Assembly: GCF_001620065.1 (NCBI RefSeq)
Contig: NZ_LQGV01000003.1
Coordinates: 992,001-1,056,000 of the forward strand
Reading direction: 5' to 3'
DNA length: 64,000 nt
DNA from: Microbacterium sp. TNHR37B
GTDB lineage: Bacteria; Actinomycetota; Actinomycetes; Actinomycetales; Microbacteriaceae
Shown in pieces: positions 1 through 8,654 of the stretch; the first letter of the stretch is position 1; each line of letters begins with the position of its first letter. The notes beneath the pieces are model-generated. The model was given only the letters and a program-made list of their open reading frames with translations, was not told the origin of the DNA and did no database searches. Made by a program: the position numbers and the translations under genes.

Positions 1-932
1 TTCGCGAAGGTGAAGACGTTCTCGGTGTAGCTCGTCGTCCACTGCATCGCGAGCTCAAGCGAGATGTGGCGGACAGTGTCCTCCGACTCGATCTCGATGA
101 TCTCCTCGTTGACGACCTCGGACTTGCGCAGCTTGTTGAGGTACTCCACATAGTCGACGAGGCCGCGCTCGTAGAGGAAGTCATCGTGCGGCTGACGGGT
201 CACGGCCGTGCCGTCGTCGCCGTCGACGACGTACGCGGAGCCGGGCCGCTCGTCGCTCAGAGTGATGCGCAGACCCTTGTTGAGGAACGCCGTCTGCTGG
301 AAGCGGGTACGGAGGGTGTCGTAGTCGAAATCAACCGTCTCGAAGATTCCGGAGTCGGGCCAGAACGTGACGATCGTGCCGGTCTCCTCACTCTCTTCTC
401 CTTGAGCGAGCGGCCCCGTGGGCTTGCCGCCGTCGGAGAAGGCCTGGCGCCAGACATGGCCCTGGCGACGGATCTCGACCTCGAAGCGCGTGGACAGGGC
501 GTTCACGACGGAGGATCCCACGCCGTGGAGACCGCCCGAGACGGCGTAGCCGCCACCGCCGAACTTGCCGCCGGCGTGGAGCACGGTCAGGACGACCTCA
601 ACGGTCGACTTGGTCGGGTCGGATGCGTGCGGGTCGACGGGGATGCCGCGGCCGTTGTCGACGACGCGGAGACCGCCGTCTTCGAGGATCGTCACCTGAA
701 TCGTGTCGCAGTAGCCGGCGAGAGCCTCATCGACAGCGTTGTCGACGATCTCGTAGACAAGGTGGTGGAGGCCGCGTTCACCGGTGGAACCGATGTACAT
801 GCCCGGGCGCTTGCGCACCGCCTCGAGCCCTTCGAGCACCTGGATGGCGTCTGCCCCGTACTCGTTCGGAACCTTCGTGGGAGCGGTTGCGTGCGGTTCC
901 TCAGGAACGCTGTCGGGGTTTTCGGACGTCAT
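1..932 (-). CDS. gyrB: DNA gyrase subunit B (partial, C-terminus beyond the window edge)
   Basis: ATPase subunit of DNA gyrase, which with GyrA introduces negative supercoils into DNA in the cytoplasm. Only the first 310 codons or so are present; the frame runs open off the left edge. The translation begins MTSENPDSVPEEP and contains the GHKL ATPase hallmarks in order: the EIVDNAVDEA motif with its catalytic Glu/Asn, VVDNGRGIPVD, and the glycine-rich ATP lid GGLHGVG. An RKRPGMYIGS segment typical of GyrB precedes them. The start is set at the ATG at 930-932 because the next upstream in-frame sequence is not conserved-looking. It is the last gene of the minus-strand run dnaA-dnaN-recF-DUF721-gyrB, the standard actinobacterial origin order. 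Identification is secure. Confidence 0.97.
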   Translation of the reverse strand, partial: MTSENPDSVPEEPHATAPTKVPNEYGADAIQVLEGLEAVRKRPGMYIGSTGERGLHHLVYEIVDNAVDEALAGYCDTIQVTILEDGGLRVVDNGRGIPVDPHASDPTKSTVEVVLTVLHAGGKFGGGGYAVSGGLHGVGSSVVNALSTRFEVEIRRQGHVWRQAFSDGGKPTGPLAQGEESEETGTIVTFWPDSGIFETVDFDYDTLRTRFQQTAFLNKGLRITLSDERPGSAYVVDGDDGTAVTRQPHDDFLYERGLVDYVEYLNKLRKSEVVNEEIIEIESEDTVRHISLELAMQWTTSYTENVFTFA

Positions 933-1053
933 AGGTTTCGAGCACTCCACATCAGATTCGAGGGCCCTCCCAGTCTATCTCCCCGCGGTGTCGTTTGGAC
1001 GCCACACGGCGCTGTGGCGCACGGAAATCGATCGGGAGGCCGCGGGACGTGGC

Positions 1054-1542
1054 TTATCCGTAGGTATCGCGAGGGCCCCGCCCTGGAACGGCTCTGGGGC
1101 CCCATTTCCAGGAGGGAACGTCCGGGCCGATGAAGCGGACGTTCTCGACCCCGGCATCCGGGAAGCGTCGCATGAGCTCGGTGATGATCGCCCCGCGCAT
1201 GAGCTGGAGGTTCTTCGCCCACGCCGTCGAGTCGCACTGGACGGTGAGCAGCCCGTCCGACAGCGCGACCGGCGATGCATGGCGTGCGGTCTCTTCGCCG
1301 GCCACGCTCTCCCACTGCAGCACGAGGTCTTCGCGGGCGAGCTGGGAGTCCCAGCCGGCCTGTTTCGTCAGGTCGGCGATGACGTCACCGATCCCCCGTG
1401 CGTCCCGTCCCGGCGTGAACGGCTGGTTCTCCTCGTCGTCGGTGCGCCTCCGGCGTCTGCGGGATGCACGGGCCGAGGGCTCCAGGCCGCGCAGGCGCAG
1501 GTACGTGCGGATCGTCTCGGGGATGTCGGCGTCGTCACTCAT
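1054..1542 (-). CDS. DUF721 (DciA-like) protein
   Basis: Small basic protein of the DUF721 family, encoded between recF and gyrB in most actinobacteria. Relatives are called DciA and act as replicative helicase loaders or operators in bacteria lacking DnaC/DnaI; that function is known for the family, not shown here. About 162 residues from the ATG at 1540-1542 (MSDDADIPETI). An Arg-rich stretch (ASRRRRRRTDDEE) follows the N-terminus, then the conserved core with GDVIADLTKQAGW, WESVAGEETARHA and LTVQCDSTAWAKNLQLM. Its start overlaps the recF stop by 8 bases, indicating translational coupling. A longer frame with an upstream start exists but would run deep into recF. Confidence 0.88.
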   Translation of the reverse strand: MSDDADIPETIRTYLRLRGLEPSARASRRRRRRTDDEENQPFTPGRDARGIGDVIADLTKQAGWDSQLAREDLVLQWESVAGEETARHASPVALSDGLLTVQCDSTAWAKNLQLMRGAIITELMRRFPDAGVENVRFIGPDVPSWKWGPRAVPGRGPRDTYG

Positions 1543-2722
1543 CCGGCGCCTCCCGGATCGTTCCCGCCTCCACGTAGACCGTGCGGGCGCGCAGTTCATC
1601 GGGGACGTCGGCTTCGACGGCCGCCGTGACGATCACCTGCTCGAACCCGGCCACGACGTGGGCGAGCCTCGCCCGGCGATCGGCGTCGAGCTCGGCGAAC
1701 ACGTCGTCGAGGATGAGCACCGGGTCGCCGAGCATCGAGTGTTCCCGCAGCAGCTGCGCCGAGGCGAGACGCAGCGAGAGCGCGACCGACCAGGACTCGC
1801 CGTGGGACGCGTATCCCTTGACCGGCAGTCCGCGAACGCGCATCAGGAGGTCGTCGCGGTGGGGGCCCACGAGCGTGACGCCCCGCTCGAGTTCGGCGGT
1901 GCGCTTCGCGGCCAACCGCTCACGGAACGCGGCCGCGACGTCATCGGCGCTCCGCTCGGGAACCACGGCGGCGTGCGGGAGATCCGCCGATTCGCCGACC
2001 TCGTCATCGTCGTCGGACTCACCGCCGTCGACGGAGAGCAACCACTCCAGCTCGGGCCGGTGGTCGGCCCCGGCGATCGTCTCGTACGCCTCCGTCACCG
2101 GAGAGCGGAGATCGTGCGCGAGGGCGAGCCGAGCTCGGATCACCTGCGTGCCCAACTGCACGAGCTTGTCGTCCCAGACATCGAGGGTGGTCAGCTCGTC
2201 GCCACGGATCCCGCGCGCCCGCGCTGACTTGAGCAGCGCGGTGCGCTGTTTGAGGACGCGATCGTAATCCGACAGCACCCCCGCCATCCGCGGAGCGCGC
2301 TGGATGAGCAGCTGATCGGCGAACCGGCGCCGCGCTGACGGATCACCGCGGACGATCTGGAGGTCTTCGGGGGCGAAGAGCACGACCTGGGCGTACCGGG
2401 GAAGCTCGGCGGTCTTGACGTTCGACCCGTTGACCCGGGCTTTGTTCGATCCCGAGCGGTTGAGCTGTGCCTCGAGGATCACGCGTCGTTCGCCGTGGGC
2501 CAGTCGGGTGCGGACGATCGCCGCATCCGCCCCGTCGCGCACCATGGGCGCGTCTTGAGAGACGCGATGGGAGCCGAGTGTCGCGAAGTACCCGATGGCT
2601 TCGGCGAGGTTGGTCTTGCCTTGGCCGTTACGTCCGACGAAGACGTTGGTCCCCGCGTGGAGGGTGACGTCTGCGGCCGCATAGTTGCGGAAGTCCACGA
2701 GACTCAACTGCTCCACGATCAC
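1535..2722 (-). CDS. recF: DNA replication and repair protein RecF
   Basis: SMC-like ATPase of the RecFOR pathway; loads RecA at single-stranded gaps and helps replication restart in the cytoplasm. 395 residues, normal family length. It opens with MIVEQLSLVDFRNY, has a Walker A at about residues 30-37 (GRNGQGKT), an ABC-type signature region (SHGESWSVALSLRLA) and Walker B LILDDVFAELD near the C-terminus. It follows dnaN on the minus strand after an 86-base gap and overlaps the DUF721 gene downstream. In many actinobacteria a gnd gene (6-phosphogluconate dehydrogenase) lies between dnaN and recF; none is present here. Confidence 0.97.
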   Translation of the reverse strand: MIVEQLSLVDFRNYAAADVTLHAGTNVFVGRNGQGKTNLAEAIGYFATLGSHRVSQDAPMVRDGADAAIVRTRLAHGERRVILEAQLNRSGSNKARVNGSNVKTAELPRYAQVVLFAPEDLQIVRGDPSARRRFADQLLIQRAPRMAGVLSDYDRVLKQRTALLKSARARGIRGDELTTLDVWDDKLVQLGTQVIRARLALAHDLRSPVTEAYETIAGADHRPELEWLLSVDGGESDDDDEVGESADLPHAAVVPERSADDVAAAFRERLAAKRTAELERGVTLVGPHRDDLLMRVRGLPVKGYASHGESWSVALSLRLASAQLLREHSMLGDPVLILDDVFAELDADRRARLAHVVAGFEQVIVTAAVEADVPDELRARTVYVEAGTIREAPDE

Positions 2723-2808
2723 AGTTGCTCAGCCTAGTTCTCGGGCCCGACGTTTCCTCTCGGCTCCACCATGTCGACGCCGCGCGTGCGACGGGGTCGA
2801 GCCCGCAC

Positions 2809-3954
2809 TCAGCGCAGCAGGAGGTTGGGCTGCAGGAGGTACTTGAAGCTCTCCGGCGTGCCGGACGTCTGCGGGGTGATCAGCACCGGGCTGAGCTTGT
2901 TCGCGTTCTCGGCCGAGGTGAACGTGATCCGCGCGAACTCGCTGCGCACGGCGCCGAGCGCCTCGAGGAGGTACTGCGGGTTGAGTCCCAGCGTGACCTC
3001 TTCGCCGGTGAGCGTCGCATCGACCGATTCGGTGGCGCGAGCCTGCTCCGTGCCCGAGGCGTCCATCGACACGCCCTCGGCGGTGAAGGTGAAGCGCAGA
3101 GGAGCGGAACGATCGAGAACGAGCGCCACGCGGCGGACGGCTTCGGCCAGGTCGGCGGTGTTGACCACGGCGTAGTGATCGGTCTGCTCGGGGAAGAGTC
3201 GGCGGACGGGCGGGAAGTTGCCCTTGATGAGCAGCGACGTCACCGTCTTGTTGCCCGACGTGAAGGCGATGATCTCGCGATCTCCCGATCCCGAGAAGGC
3301 CACCTGGATGTCACCGGAATGAGCGAAGGTCTTTCCGACCTCGGTGAGCGTGCGGGCCGGAACCAGGGCCGTGGTCGCTTCTTCTCCCGAGGCGACGGTC
3401 CCCGAGTCCCAGGGGATCTCCCGGAGCGCGACGCGGTAGCGGTCGGTGGCGACGAGACTCAGGTCGTTGCCCGAGACCTCGAGCTGTACGCCGGTGAGGA
3501 CGGGAGTGACGTCGTCGCGAGACGCGGCGAAGGCGACCTGTGCGATCGCGGTCGCGAAGTCCTCGGCGGGAACGAGGCCGGCGTCACCGGTCACCTCGGG
3601 GATCGCGGGGTACTCCTGCACCGGCATCGACGCCAGCGTGAAGCGAGCGGAACCACACGTGAGGACGATGCCGTTCTCGTCGTCCTGCTCGATCTGGATC
3701 GGCGCATTGGGAAGACGGCTGGCGATGTCGGAGAGAAGACGACCGTGCACGAGGATCGTGCCGGGGGCGTCGACGGTGGCTTCGATGGTCGTGCGCGCTG
3801 ATGCCTCGTAGTCGAACGCGGCGAGCGACAAGCCGGACTCGGAGGCCTCGATGAGGACACCGGCCAGGATCGGCTGCGGGTTTCGCTGCGGAAGAAGCTT
3901 CACGACGAACGACACGGCCTCGCTGAACACATCGCGATTCACGTGAAACTTCAC
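2809..3954 (-). CDS. dnaN: DNA polymerase III sliding clamp, beta subunit
   Basis: Ring-shaped processivity clamp that tethers DNA polymerase III to DNA. 381 residues, full length for the family, with three clamp domains; the protein starts MKFHVNRDVF and ends YLLQPNLLLR, with the typical VLITPQTS element near the end. It is the second gene of the dnaA-dnaN pair on the minus strand and lies just downstream of the probable oriC. Its second to fifth codons create a near-match to parS (separate entry). The 428-base spacer from dnaA suggests it has its own promoter there. Identification is secure. Confidence 0.97.
   Translation of the reverse strand: MKFHVNRDVFSEAVSFVVKLLPQRNPQPILAGVLIEASESGLSLAAFDYEASARTTIEATVDAPGTILVHGRLLSDIASRLPNAPIQIEQDDENGIVLTCGSARFTLASMPVQEYPAIPEVTGDAGLVPAEDFATAIAQVAFAASRDDVTPVLTGVQLEVSGNDLSLVATDRYRVALREIPWDSGTVASGEEATTALVPARTLTEVGKTFAHSGDIQVAFSGSGDREIIAFTSGNKTVTSLLIKGNFPPVRRLFPEQTDHYAVVNTADLAEAVRRVALVLDRSAPLRFTFTAEGVSMDASGTEQARATESVDATLTGEEVTLGLNPQYLLEALGAVRSEFARITFTSAENANKLSPVLITPQTSGTPESFKYLLQPNLLLR
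3935..3950 (-). promoter_or_regulatory. parS-like site at the start of dnaN
   Basis: The minus strand reads AGTTTCACGTGAATCG, matching the central TTTCACGTGAA of the parS consensus and 13 of 16 positions overall. It is encoded by the first codons of dnaN (MKFHV). It could be a weak ParB site or simply reflect codon choice for a conserved peptide. Confidence 0.4.
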
Positions 3955-4383
3955 AGGTGCTCCCTTGACGGCGAGTAGGGCTCCTCCATGCTAGTGCCAC
4001 GACCGGCGTGCTCCGGAAGCGTCTGTCTCGTCAGCGCGCTCCGGACTCCCTGTGCACAGGGTGATGGATTGCCCTTCTCTCTTCATCTCTCTCTGTCATG
4101 GTGTTAACACCTGTGGAAAGTGTGGATAACTCGAGCGATCGCTGTCGAGGAGCGGAAACCACACGCGTGTAAGTTGTGAGCCGGCTGCGGATGCCTGTGC
4201 GGACGCGGAAATCCGGAGAGACGTATGCACGTCCGGTCATCCACAGGATGCCGTGATTCGTTCACATCTGTTCGACATGACGGCCGAGTTATCCACAGGC
4301 TGTCCACACTGTGTAGAACGCGCATGATGGGACATCCCGTGCGTCGTTGTCAAGCGCGGGATGCCTCGTGAGGGTGGATCGGT
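3955..4383. other. oriC: Probable replication origin (oriC), dnaA-dnaN intergenic region
   Basis: This 429-base non-coding stretch lies between dnaA and dnaN, where oriC is found in characterised actinobacteria. I see a cluster of DnaA boxes in both orientations: perfect TTATCCACA at 4289-4297, perfect reverse TGTGGATAA at 4121-4129, and near-matches TCATCCACA at 4237-4245, CTGTCCACA at 4300-4308 and TGTGGAAA at 4112-4119. A perfect 12-base palindrome GGTGTTAACACC occupies 4100-4111 immediately beside the reverse boxes. The region is richer in A/T than its flanks but no long AT tract stands out. The dnaN promoter must also lie here; I could not assign it. Confidence 0.75.
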
Positions 4384-5802
4384 TCAGCGACCGGCTCTGC
4401 CGAGCTGCGTGGTGATCTCCGAGACCTGGTTGTAGATCGAGCGGCGCTCCTTCATGAGCTCGCTGATCTTCTTGTAGGCGTACATGACGGTCGTGTGGTC
4501 ACGGTTGCCGAACAGCTGACCGATCTTGGGGAGGGAGAGGTTGGTGCGCTCGCGGCACAGGTACATGGCGATCTGCCGAGCGGTGGCCACCGACTGCGAG
4601 CGGCTCGATCCGTACAGGTCGTCGACCGACAGCCGGAAGTACTGCGCGGTGGCCGTGATGATGTCGGTCGGGGAGATGACGTTGGCATCGTCCTGATCGA
4701 CGATGTCGCGGAGCACCGTCTGCGCGAGCGAGATGTCGAGGGTCGAGCGGTTGAGGTTCGCGAACGCGGAGACGCGGATGAGTGCGCCCTCGAGCTCGCG
4801 GATGTTCGAGGAGACCTTGGTCGCGATGTACTCGAGCACGTCGTCGGGGACGAGGAGCCGCTCGGACTGCGCCTTCTTGCGGAGGATCGCGATACGTGTC
4901 TCGAGGTCGGGCGCCTGGACGTCGGTGATGAGGCCCCACTCGAAGCGACTACGCATGCGGTCCTCGAACCCGGTGAGGTGACGCGGCGGCACGTCGCTCG
5001 TGATCACGACCTGCTTGTCGTGGTCATGCAGGGTGTTGAAGGTGTGGAAGAACGCCTCCTGCGTCTCGGCGCGCCCCTGCAGGAACTGGATGTCGTCGAT
5101 GAGGAGGATGTCGACGTCGCGGTAGCGCGCCTGGAAGGCGGCGCCGCGGTTGTTCGCGATCGAGTTGATGAAGTCGTTCGTGAACTCCTCGCTCGAGACG
5201 TACCGCACCCGGATCCCCGTGTAGAGGCTCAGGGCGTAGTCGCCGATGGCGTGGAGGAGGTGCGTCTTGCCGAGGCCCGAGTCGCCGTAGATGAACAGCG
5301 GGTTGTAGGCCTTGGCGGGGGCCTCGGCCACGGCGACGGCCGCGGCATGGGCGAAACGGTTGGACTGTCCGATGACGAAGTTGTCGAAGGTGTACTTCGG
5401 ATTCAGGCGGGTGTCGTGGCGGGACGGCGCGGCGACCGGTTCGGTGTAGTCCTCGATGGGCGGCCGGCTCACCGGCATCGTCGGTGCCGTGGACTGCACC
5501 GGCACCGGGGCGGTCAGGTGCGCGTCGGCGAGGTCGGGGTTCACGACGACGCGGAACGTCGAGGCCGCCGGCTCCGCGTCGACCCGTGCGAGGGCCTCCA
5601 TGATCGGGGTCCGCAGGCGCTTGTTGAGCTGGGCCGCGGTGAGATCGTTGGGGACGTCGAGGTAGAGGGTCCCGCTCATGACGCCTTGAGCCACGGCCAG
5701 ACTGAGGAAGCCCTGCAGCTGCGGAGTGACCCGCTCGTCGTCCGCGAGTGCGTCGAGCACAGCGGTCCAGACGGGAACGTCCGGCAGATCGTGCGGTGTC
5801 AT
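4384..5802 (-). CDS. dnaA: Chromosomal replication initiator DnaA
   Basis: AAA+ initiator that binds DnaA boxes and opens oriC. 472 residues from the ATG at 5800-5802, which follows a good ribosome site (AGGGGAG, 5 bases upstream on the minus strand); an open frame continues further upstream but looks non-coding. Domain I covers about residues 1-75, a Pro-rich linker 95-135, the AAA+ domain starts near [11 protein letters not shown] with Walker A GDSGLGKT at 173-180 and Walker [11 protein letters not shown], and the C-terminal DNA-binding domain carries the [12 protein letters not shown] signature. DnaA boxes upstream (5929-5937) suggest autoregulation. Identification is secure. Confidence 0.98.
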   Translation of the reverse strand: MTPHDLPDVPVWTAVLDALADDERVTPQLQGFLSLAVAQGVMSGTLYLDVPNDLTAAQLNKRLRTPIMEALARVDAEPAASTFRVVVNPDLADAHLTAPVPVQSTAPTMPVSRPPIEDYTEPVAAPSRHDTRLNPKYTFDNFVIGQSNRFAHAAAVAVAEAPAKAYNPLFIYGDSGLGKTHLLHAIGDYALSLYTGIRVRYVSSEEFTNDFINSIANNRGAAFQARYRDVDILLIDDIQFLQGRAETQEAFFHTFNTLHDHDKQVVITSDVPPRHLTGFEDRMRSRFEWGLITDVQAPDLETRIAILRKKAQSERLLVPDDVLEYIATKVSSNIRELEGALIRVSAFANLNRSTLDISLAQTVLRDIVDQDDANVISPTDIITATAQYFRLSVDDLYGSSRSQSVATARQIAMYLCRERTNLSLPKIGQLFGNRDHTTVMYAYKKISELMKERRSIYNQVSEITTQLGRAGR

Positions 5803-6182
5803 GGCTCCCCTGAGGTGGTCGTCGAGGTGGTCGTCGAAAGATGGGCGCGCGCGTCGGTGGGACGACGCCGTCGCGTCACGAGCTGCGGCGGAGGGGTCCA
5901 CTCCACATCGTGAAGACGACGCGGAACCTGTGGATAACTCGTCCGAGACACGGTAGTCACGCCCGCCGAGACGAGCACAACCCACTGTAGATCCGGTCCG
6001 CGTGTCCTCGCCAGGCGACCTGTGAGGTCGGTGGATAATGTTCCGTTCCGGCCGTGCGAGTTTGAGTTCGCGCGTGACTCGACGTACCCTTAGTCGGTTG
6101 ACTTATGCCCATCCGGGCAGTCCCCTGTACCCGTGTCCCCGGTCTAGAGCGTTCCGGTGACCGCCGATCCGGAGTGATCCTC
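5803..6182. promoter_or_regulatory. Divergent dnaA / rpmH control region with DnaA boxes
   Basis: 380-base spacer between dnaA (minus) and rpmH (plus). It contains a perfect reverse DnaA box TGTGGATAA at 5929-5937 and a one-mismatch box GGTGGATAA at 6030-6038. Such boxes ahead of dnaA fit autoregulation and may extend the origin. The rpmH-proximal half should hold the rpmH promoter and leader; I saw no unambiguous -35/-10 pair. Confidence 0.6.
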
Positions 6183-6320
6183 ATGAGCAAGCGTACGTTC
6201 CAGCCCAACAACCGTCGTCGCGCCAAGAAGCACGGCTTCCGCGCTCGCATGCGCACCCGCGCCGGCCGCGCCATCATCGCGGCACGTCGCGGCAAGGGCC
6301 GCACCGAGCTCTCGGCCTGA
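6183..6320 (+). CDS. rpmH: 50S ribosomal protein L34 (bL34)
   Basis: Ribosomal protein of the large subunit. 45 residues, starting [20 protein letters not shown], the universally conserved bL34 sequence, and ending GRTELSA. A longer in-frame reading from 6105 is available but adds a leader absent from the family, so the ATG at 6183 is chosen. It heads the plus-strand run rpmH-rnpA-yidD-yidC-jag-rsmG that faces away from dnaA, the classic bacterial origin arrangement. Identification is secure. Confidence 0.98.
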   Translation: MSKRTFQPNNRRRAKKHGFRARMRTRAGRAIIAARRGKGRTELSA

Positions 6321-6332
6321 TCCGACATCGCA

Positions 6333-6671
6333 GTGCTGGCGCGCGGGAACCGCATCACCCGCGGGGCGGAGTACAAGGCCGCCGTCCGCAGGGGCTCCCG
6401 CTGTGCCGGAACGATGACCATCACGTACGTCGTTCCCTCTGAAGAAGAGGGACCGGCGCGTTTTGGTTTCATCGTGAGCAAGCAGGTCGGCTCCGCGGTC
6501 GTTCGCAACACCGTCCGCCGGCGGCTGAAGGCCGTGTGCGCGGAGGCCTTGCCCACCGTGCGACCCGGGGTCGACGTCGTGATCCGTGCCCTGCCCGCCT
6601 CGGCCGATGCGACGTTCGACGTGTTGCGGAGCGACGTCGTGCGCTGTCTGCAGCGGAGAGCTGCCGCGTGA
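6333..6671 (+). CDS. rnpA: Ribonuclease P protein component
   Basis: Basic protein cofactor of RNase P, which matures tRNA 5' ends together with the rnpB RNA. 112 residues from a GTG start 12 bases after the rpmH stop. It has the family features [12 protein letters not shown] near the N-terminus, [23 protein letters not shown] (the conserved RNR-type basic motif) in the middle and VVIRALP before the C-terminus. Its TGA overlaps the GTG of yidD. Identification is secure. Confidence 0.95.
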   Translation: MLARGNRITRGAEYKAAVRRGSRCAGTMTITYVVPSEEEGPARFGFIVSKQVGSAVVRNTVRRRLKAVCAEALPTVRPGVDVVIRALPASADATFDVLRSDVVRCLQRRAAA

Positions 6672-7024
6672 GCACGACCACTCTGCCTTCCTACGCGCTG
6701 GGTGACGCCCGCCTTCGCGGTGCCGATCCGGGCTGGTCGCTCGCGCTCGTGCCCCGCAATGCCGTCCTGGCCCTGCTGCACGCATATCGCGCGACGATCT
6801 CGCACACGTATGGAGACGTCTGCAAGTACTACCCGTCGTGCTCGGCCTATGCGGTCGGAGCGGTGCAGCAGCACGGCGCCGTCAAAGGCGCCGCTCTCAC
6901 GGCCGCGCGACTCGCGCGATGCCACCCCTGGGCACAGGGCGGCATTGACGACGTGCCACCGCACGATCACTTCCGACACCGTCTCACTCCGCACGGATTC
7001 GTCGTGCACCCGAGAAAGGACTGA
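6668..7024 (+). CDS. yidD: Membrane protein insertion efficiency factor YidD
   Basis: Small membrane-associated protein thought to assist YidC-dependent insertion of inner-membrane proteins. 118 residues from a GTG at 6668 whose bases overlap the rnpA stop codon; I choose it over upstream frames because of that coupling. The core matches the family: [35 protein letters not shown] followed by RLARCHPW, with the conserved Cys residues of the CKYYPSCS and RCHP motifs. The tail is longer than the minimal family member of about 70-80 residues. Lies between rnpA and yidC, its usual place. Confidence 0.93.
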   Translation: MSTTTLPSYALGDARLRGADPGWSLALVPRNAVLALLHAYRATISHTYGDVCKYYPSCSAYAVGAVQQHGAVKGAALTAARLARCHPWAQGGIDDVPPHDHFRHRLTPHGFVVHPRKD

Positions 7025-7027
7025 TCC

Positions 7028-8134
7028 TTGCTGGATCTTCTCTTGACCGCGGCCACCCCGACCCCGGCCGTGCCCACCCCGACGACTCCGGCGCCGTCCG
7101 GCGGCCTCGACTTCTTCAGCGCCATCATGTGGCCGTTCAAGTGGATCGTCGAGACGATCCTGGTGTTCTGGCACTGGATCTTCACGACGATCGGGCTGGA
7201 GCCGGCCGCGGGCTTGACCTGGGTGCTGTCGATCATCGGTCTCGTGATCGTGGTGCGTTCGGCCCTCATCCCTCTCTTCGTTCGGCAGATCAAGAGCCAG
7301 CGCAAGATGATGGAAATCGCTCCTGAACTGCGGAAAGTTCAAGAGAAGTACCGCGGCAAGAAGGATCAGCTCTCCCGTGAGGCCATGAGCCGGGAGACGA
7401 TGGCGCTGTACAAGAAGCACGGCACGACCCCGGTGTCCAGTTGTCTCCCGCTGCTGGTGCAGATGCCGATCCTCCTCGGCATGTTCTACACACTGAGCGA
7501 TGTGAAGCGTCACGCCGAATGGGGTGTCGGTGGCGTCGGTCTTCTCAACGCCGACCTGACGAGGCAGTTCTACGACGCCCAGCTGTTCGGCGTGGCCCCG
7601 CTGCACACCAACATGACCGAGGCGATCGGTCTCGGTCAGACCGCGACCGTCGTCATCCTGGTGATCCTCGTCGTGCTGATGATCGCGTCGCAGTTCATCA
7701 CGCAGCTGCAGATCATCTCCAAGAACCTCTCCCCCGAGGCCAAGACCGGCCAGGCGTACCAGATGCAGCGCATCATGCTGTACGTCCTGCCGCTCGCCTT
7801 CATCTTCTCCGGTGTGTTCTTCCCGCTGGGTGTGGTGCTCTACTGGTTCACGTCCAACATCTGGACGATGGTGCAGCAGTTCCTCGTCATCCGGAACCTC
7901 CCCACCCCCGGGTCGGAAGCGGCCAAGGCTCGCGAGGAGCGCCTGGCGCGCAAGGGCAAGGCGATCGATGCGCAGGGCAAGATCGTTCCGCTCGAGAAGT
8001 ACGAGGCCGAGCAGCAGCGTCTCTATGAAGAAGCGCAGCGTGCCAAGGAGCAGGCTCCGAAACGGCAGCAGCCCGTGAGCAAGCAGCGGGCCAAGAAGCA
8101 GTCACAGAAGAACAAGCCACAGAACCCGTCCTGA
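7028..8134 (+). CDS. yidC: Membrane protein insertase YidC/Oxa1
   Basis: Integral-membrane insertase that places proteins in the cytoplasmic membrane alone or with SecYEG. 368 residues from a TTG start 3 bases after the yidD stop; the rare start codon is chosen because it is the only one that preserves the N-terminal membrane region. Membrane segments are visible around VDFFSAIMWPFKWIVETILVFW, LTWVLSIIGLVIVVRSALIPLF, VSSCLPLLVQMPILLGMFY, VVILVILVVLMIASQF and LYVLPLAFIFSGVFFPLGVVLYW. The positively charged Lys/Gln/Arg-rich tail is typical of ribosome-binding YidC in Gram-positive bacteria. No lipobox was seen. Confidence 0.96.
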   Translation: MLDLLLTAATPTPAVPTPTTPAPSGGLDFFSAIMWPFKWIVETILVFWHWIFTTIGLEPAAGLTWVLSIIGLVIVVRSALIPLFVRQIKSQRKMMEIAPELRKVQEKYRGKKDQLSREAMSRETMALYKKHGTTPVSSCLPLLVQMPILLGMFYTLSDVKRHAEWGVGGVGLLNADLTRQFYDAQLFGVAPLHTNMTEAIGLGQTATVVILVILVVLMIASQFITQLQIISKNLSPEAKTGQAYQMQRIMLYVLPLAFIFSGVFFPLGVVLYWFTSNIWTMVQQFLVIRNLPTPGSEAAKAREERLARKGKAIDAQGKIVPLEKYEAEQQRLYEEAQRAKEQAPKRQQPVSKQRAKKQSQKNKPQNPS

Positions 8135-8153
8135 CCGACGCTCGAGGATCCTC

Positions 8154-8654
8154 ATGAACACCACGCCCGCATCGACCTCGTCCACCCCGGCCACGGTCGC
8201 CCAGCTCGAAGAGGAAGGCGACGTCGCCGCCGACTACCTCGAAGGGCTGCTCGACATCGCCGACATCGACGGGGACTTGGCGCTCGACGTGCGCTCCGGC
8301 CGCGCCTACGTCACGGTGGAGAACGATGACGCCGCTTCGCTGCGCCTGCTTTCGAACCCCGACACCGTTCAGGCCCTGCAGGAGCTGACGCGCATCGCGG
8401 TGCAGACGAAGACCGGTCGCTTCTCCCGACTGATCCTCGACATCGGTGGTTCTCGCGACGCTCGTCAGCAACAGCTGGAGAAGCTGGTGGACCGCGCGAT
8501 CGAACGCATCGAAGACGGTGCGTCGCAGGCATCCCTCCCGGCCATGTCGAGCTACGAGCGCAAGCTCGTGCACGACATCGTCTCGGAGCGGGGTTTCGTC
8601 TCCGAGTCCTACGGTGAGGGTTCGGACCGCCACACGGTCATCAGCCGTGGCTGA
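8154..8654 (+). CDS. Jag/KhpB-type RNA-binding protein (KH and R3H domains)
   Basis: Cytoplasmic RNA-binding protein of the Jag (KhpB) family, encoded next to yidC in Gram-positive bacteria and linked to cell division and envelope control in other species. 166 residues. An acidic N-terminal stretch precedes a KH-like domain (LLDIADIDGDLALDV...LQELTRIAVQ) and an R3H domain at the C-terminus (LPAMSSYERKLVHDIVSERGFVSESYGEG, ending with the RHTVI strand). It follows yidC after 19 bases and overlaps rsmG by 8 bases, so it is co-transcribed with both. Confidence 0.92.
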   Translation: MNTTPASTSSTPATVAQLEEEGDVAADYLEGLLDIADIDGDLALDVRSGRAYVTVENDDAASLRLLSNPDTVQALQELTRIAVQTKTGRFSRLILDIGGSRDARQQQLEKLVDRAIERIEDGASQASLPAMSSYERKLVHDIVSERGFVSESYGEGSDRHTVISRG

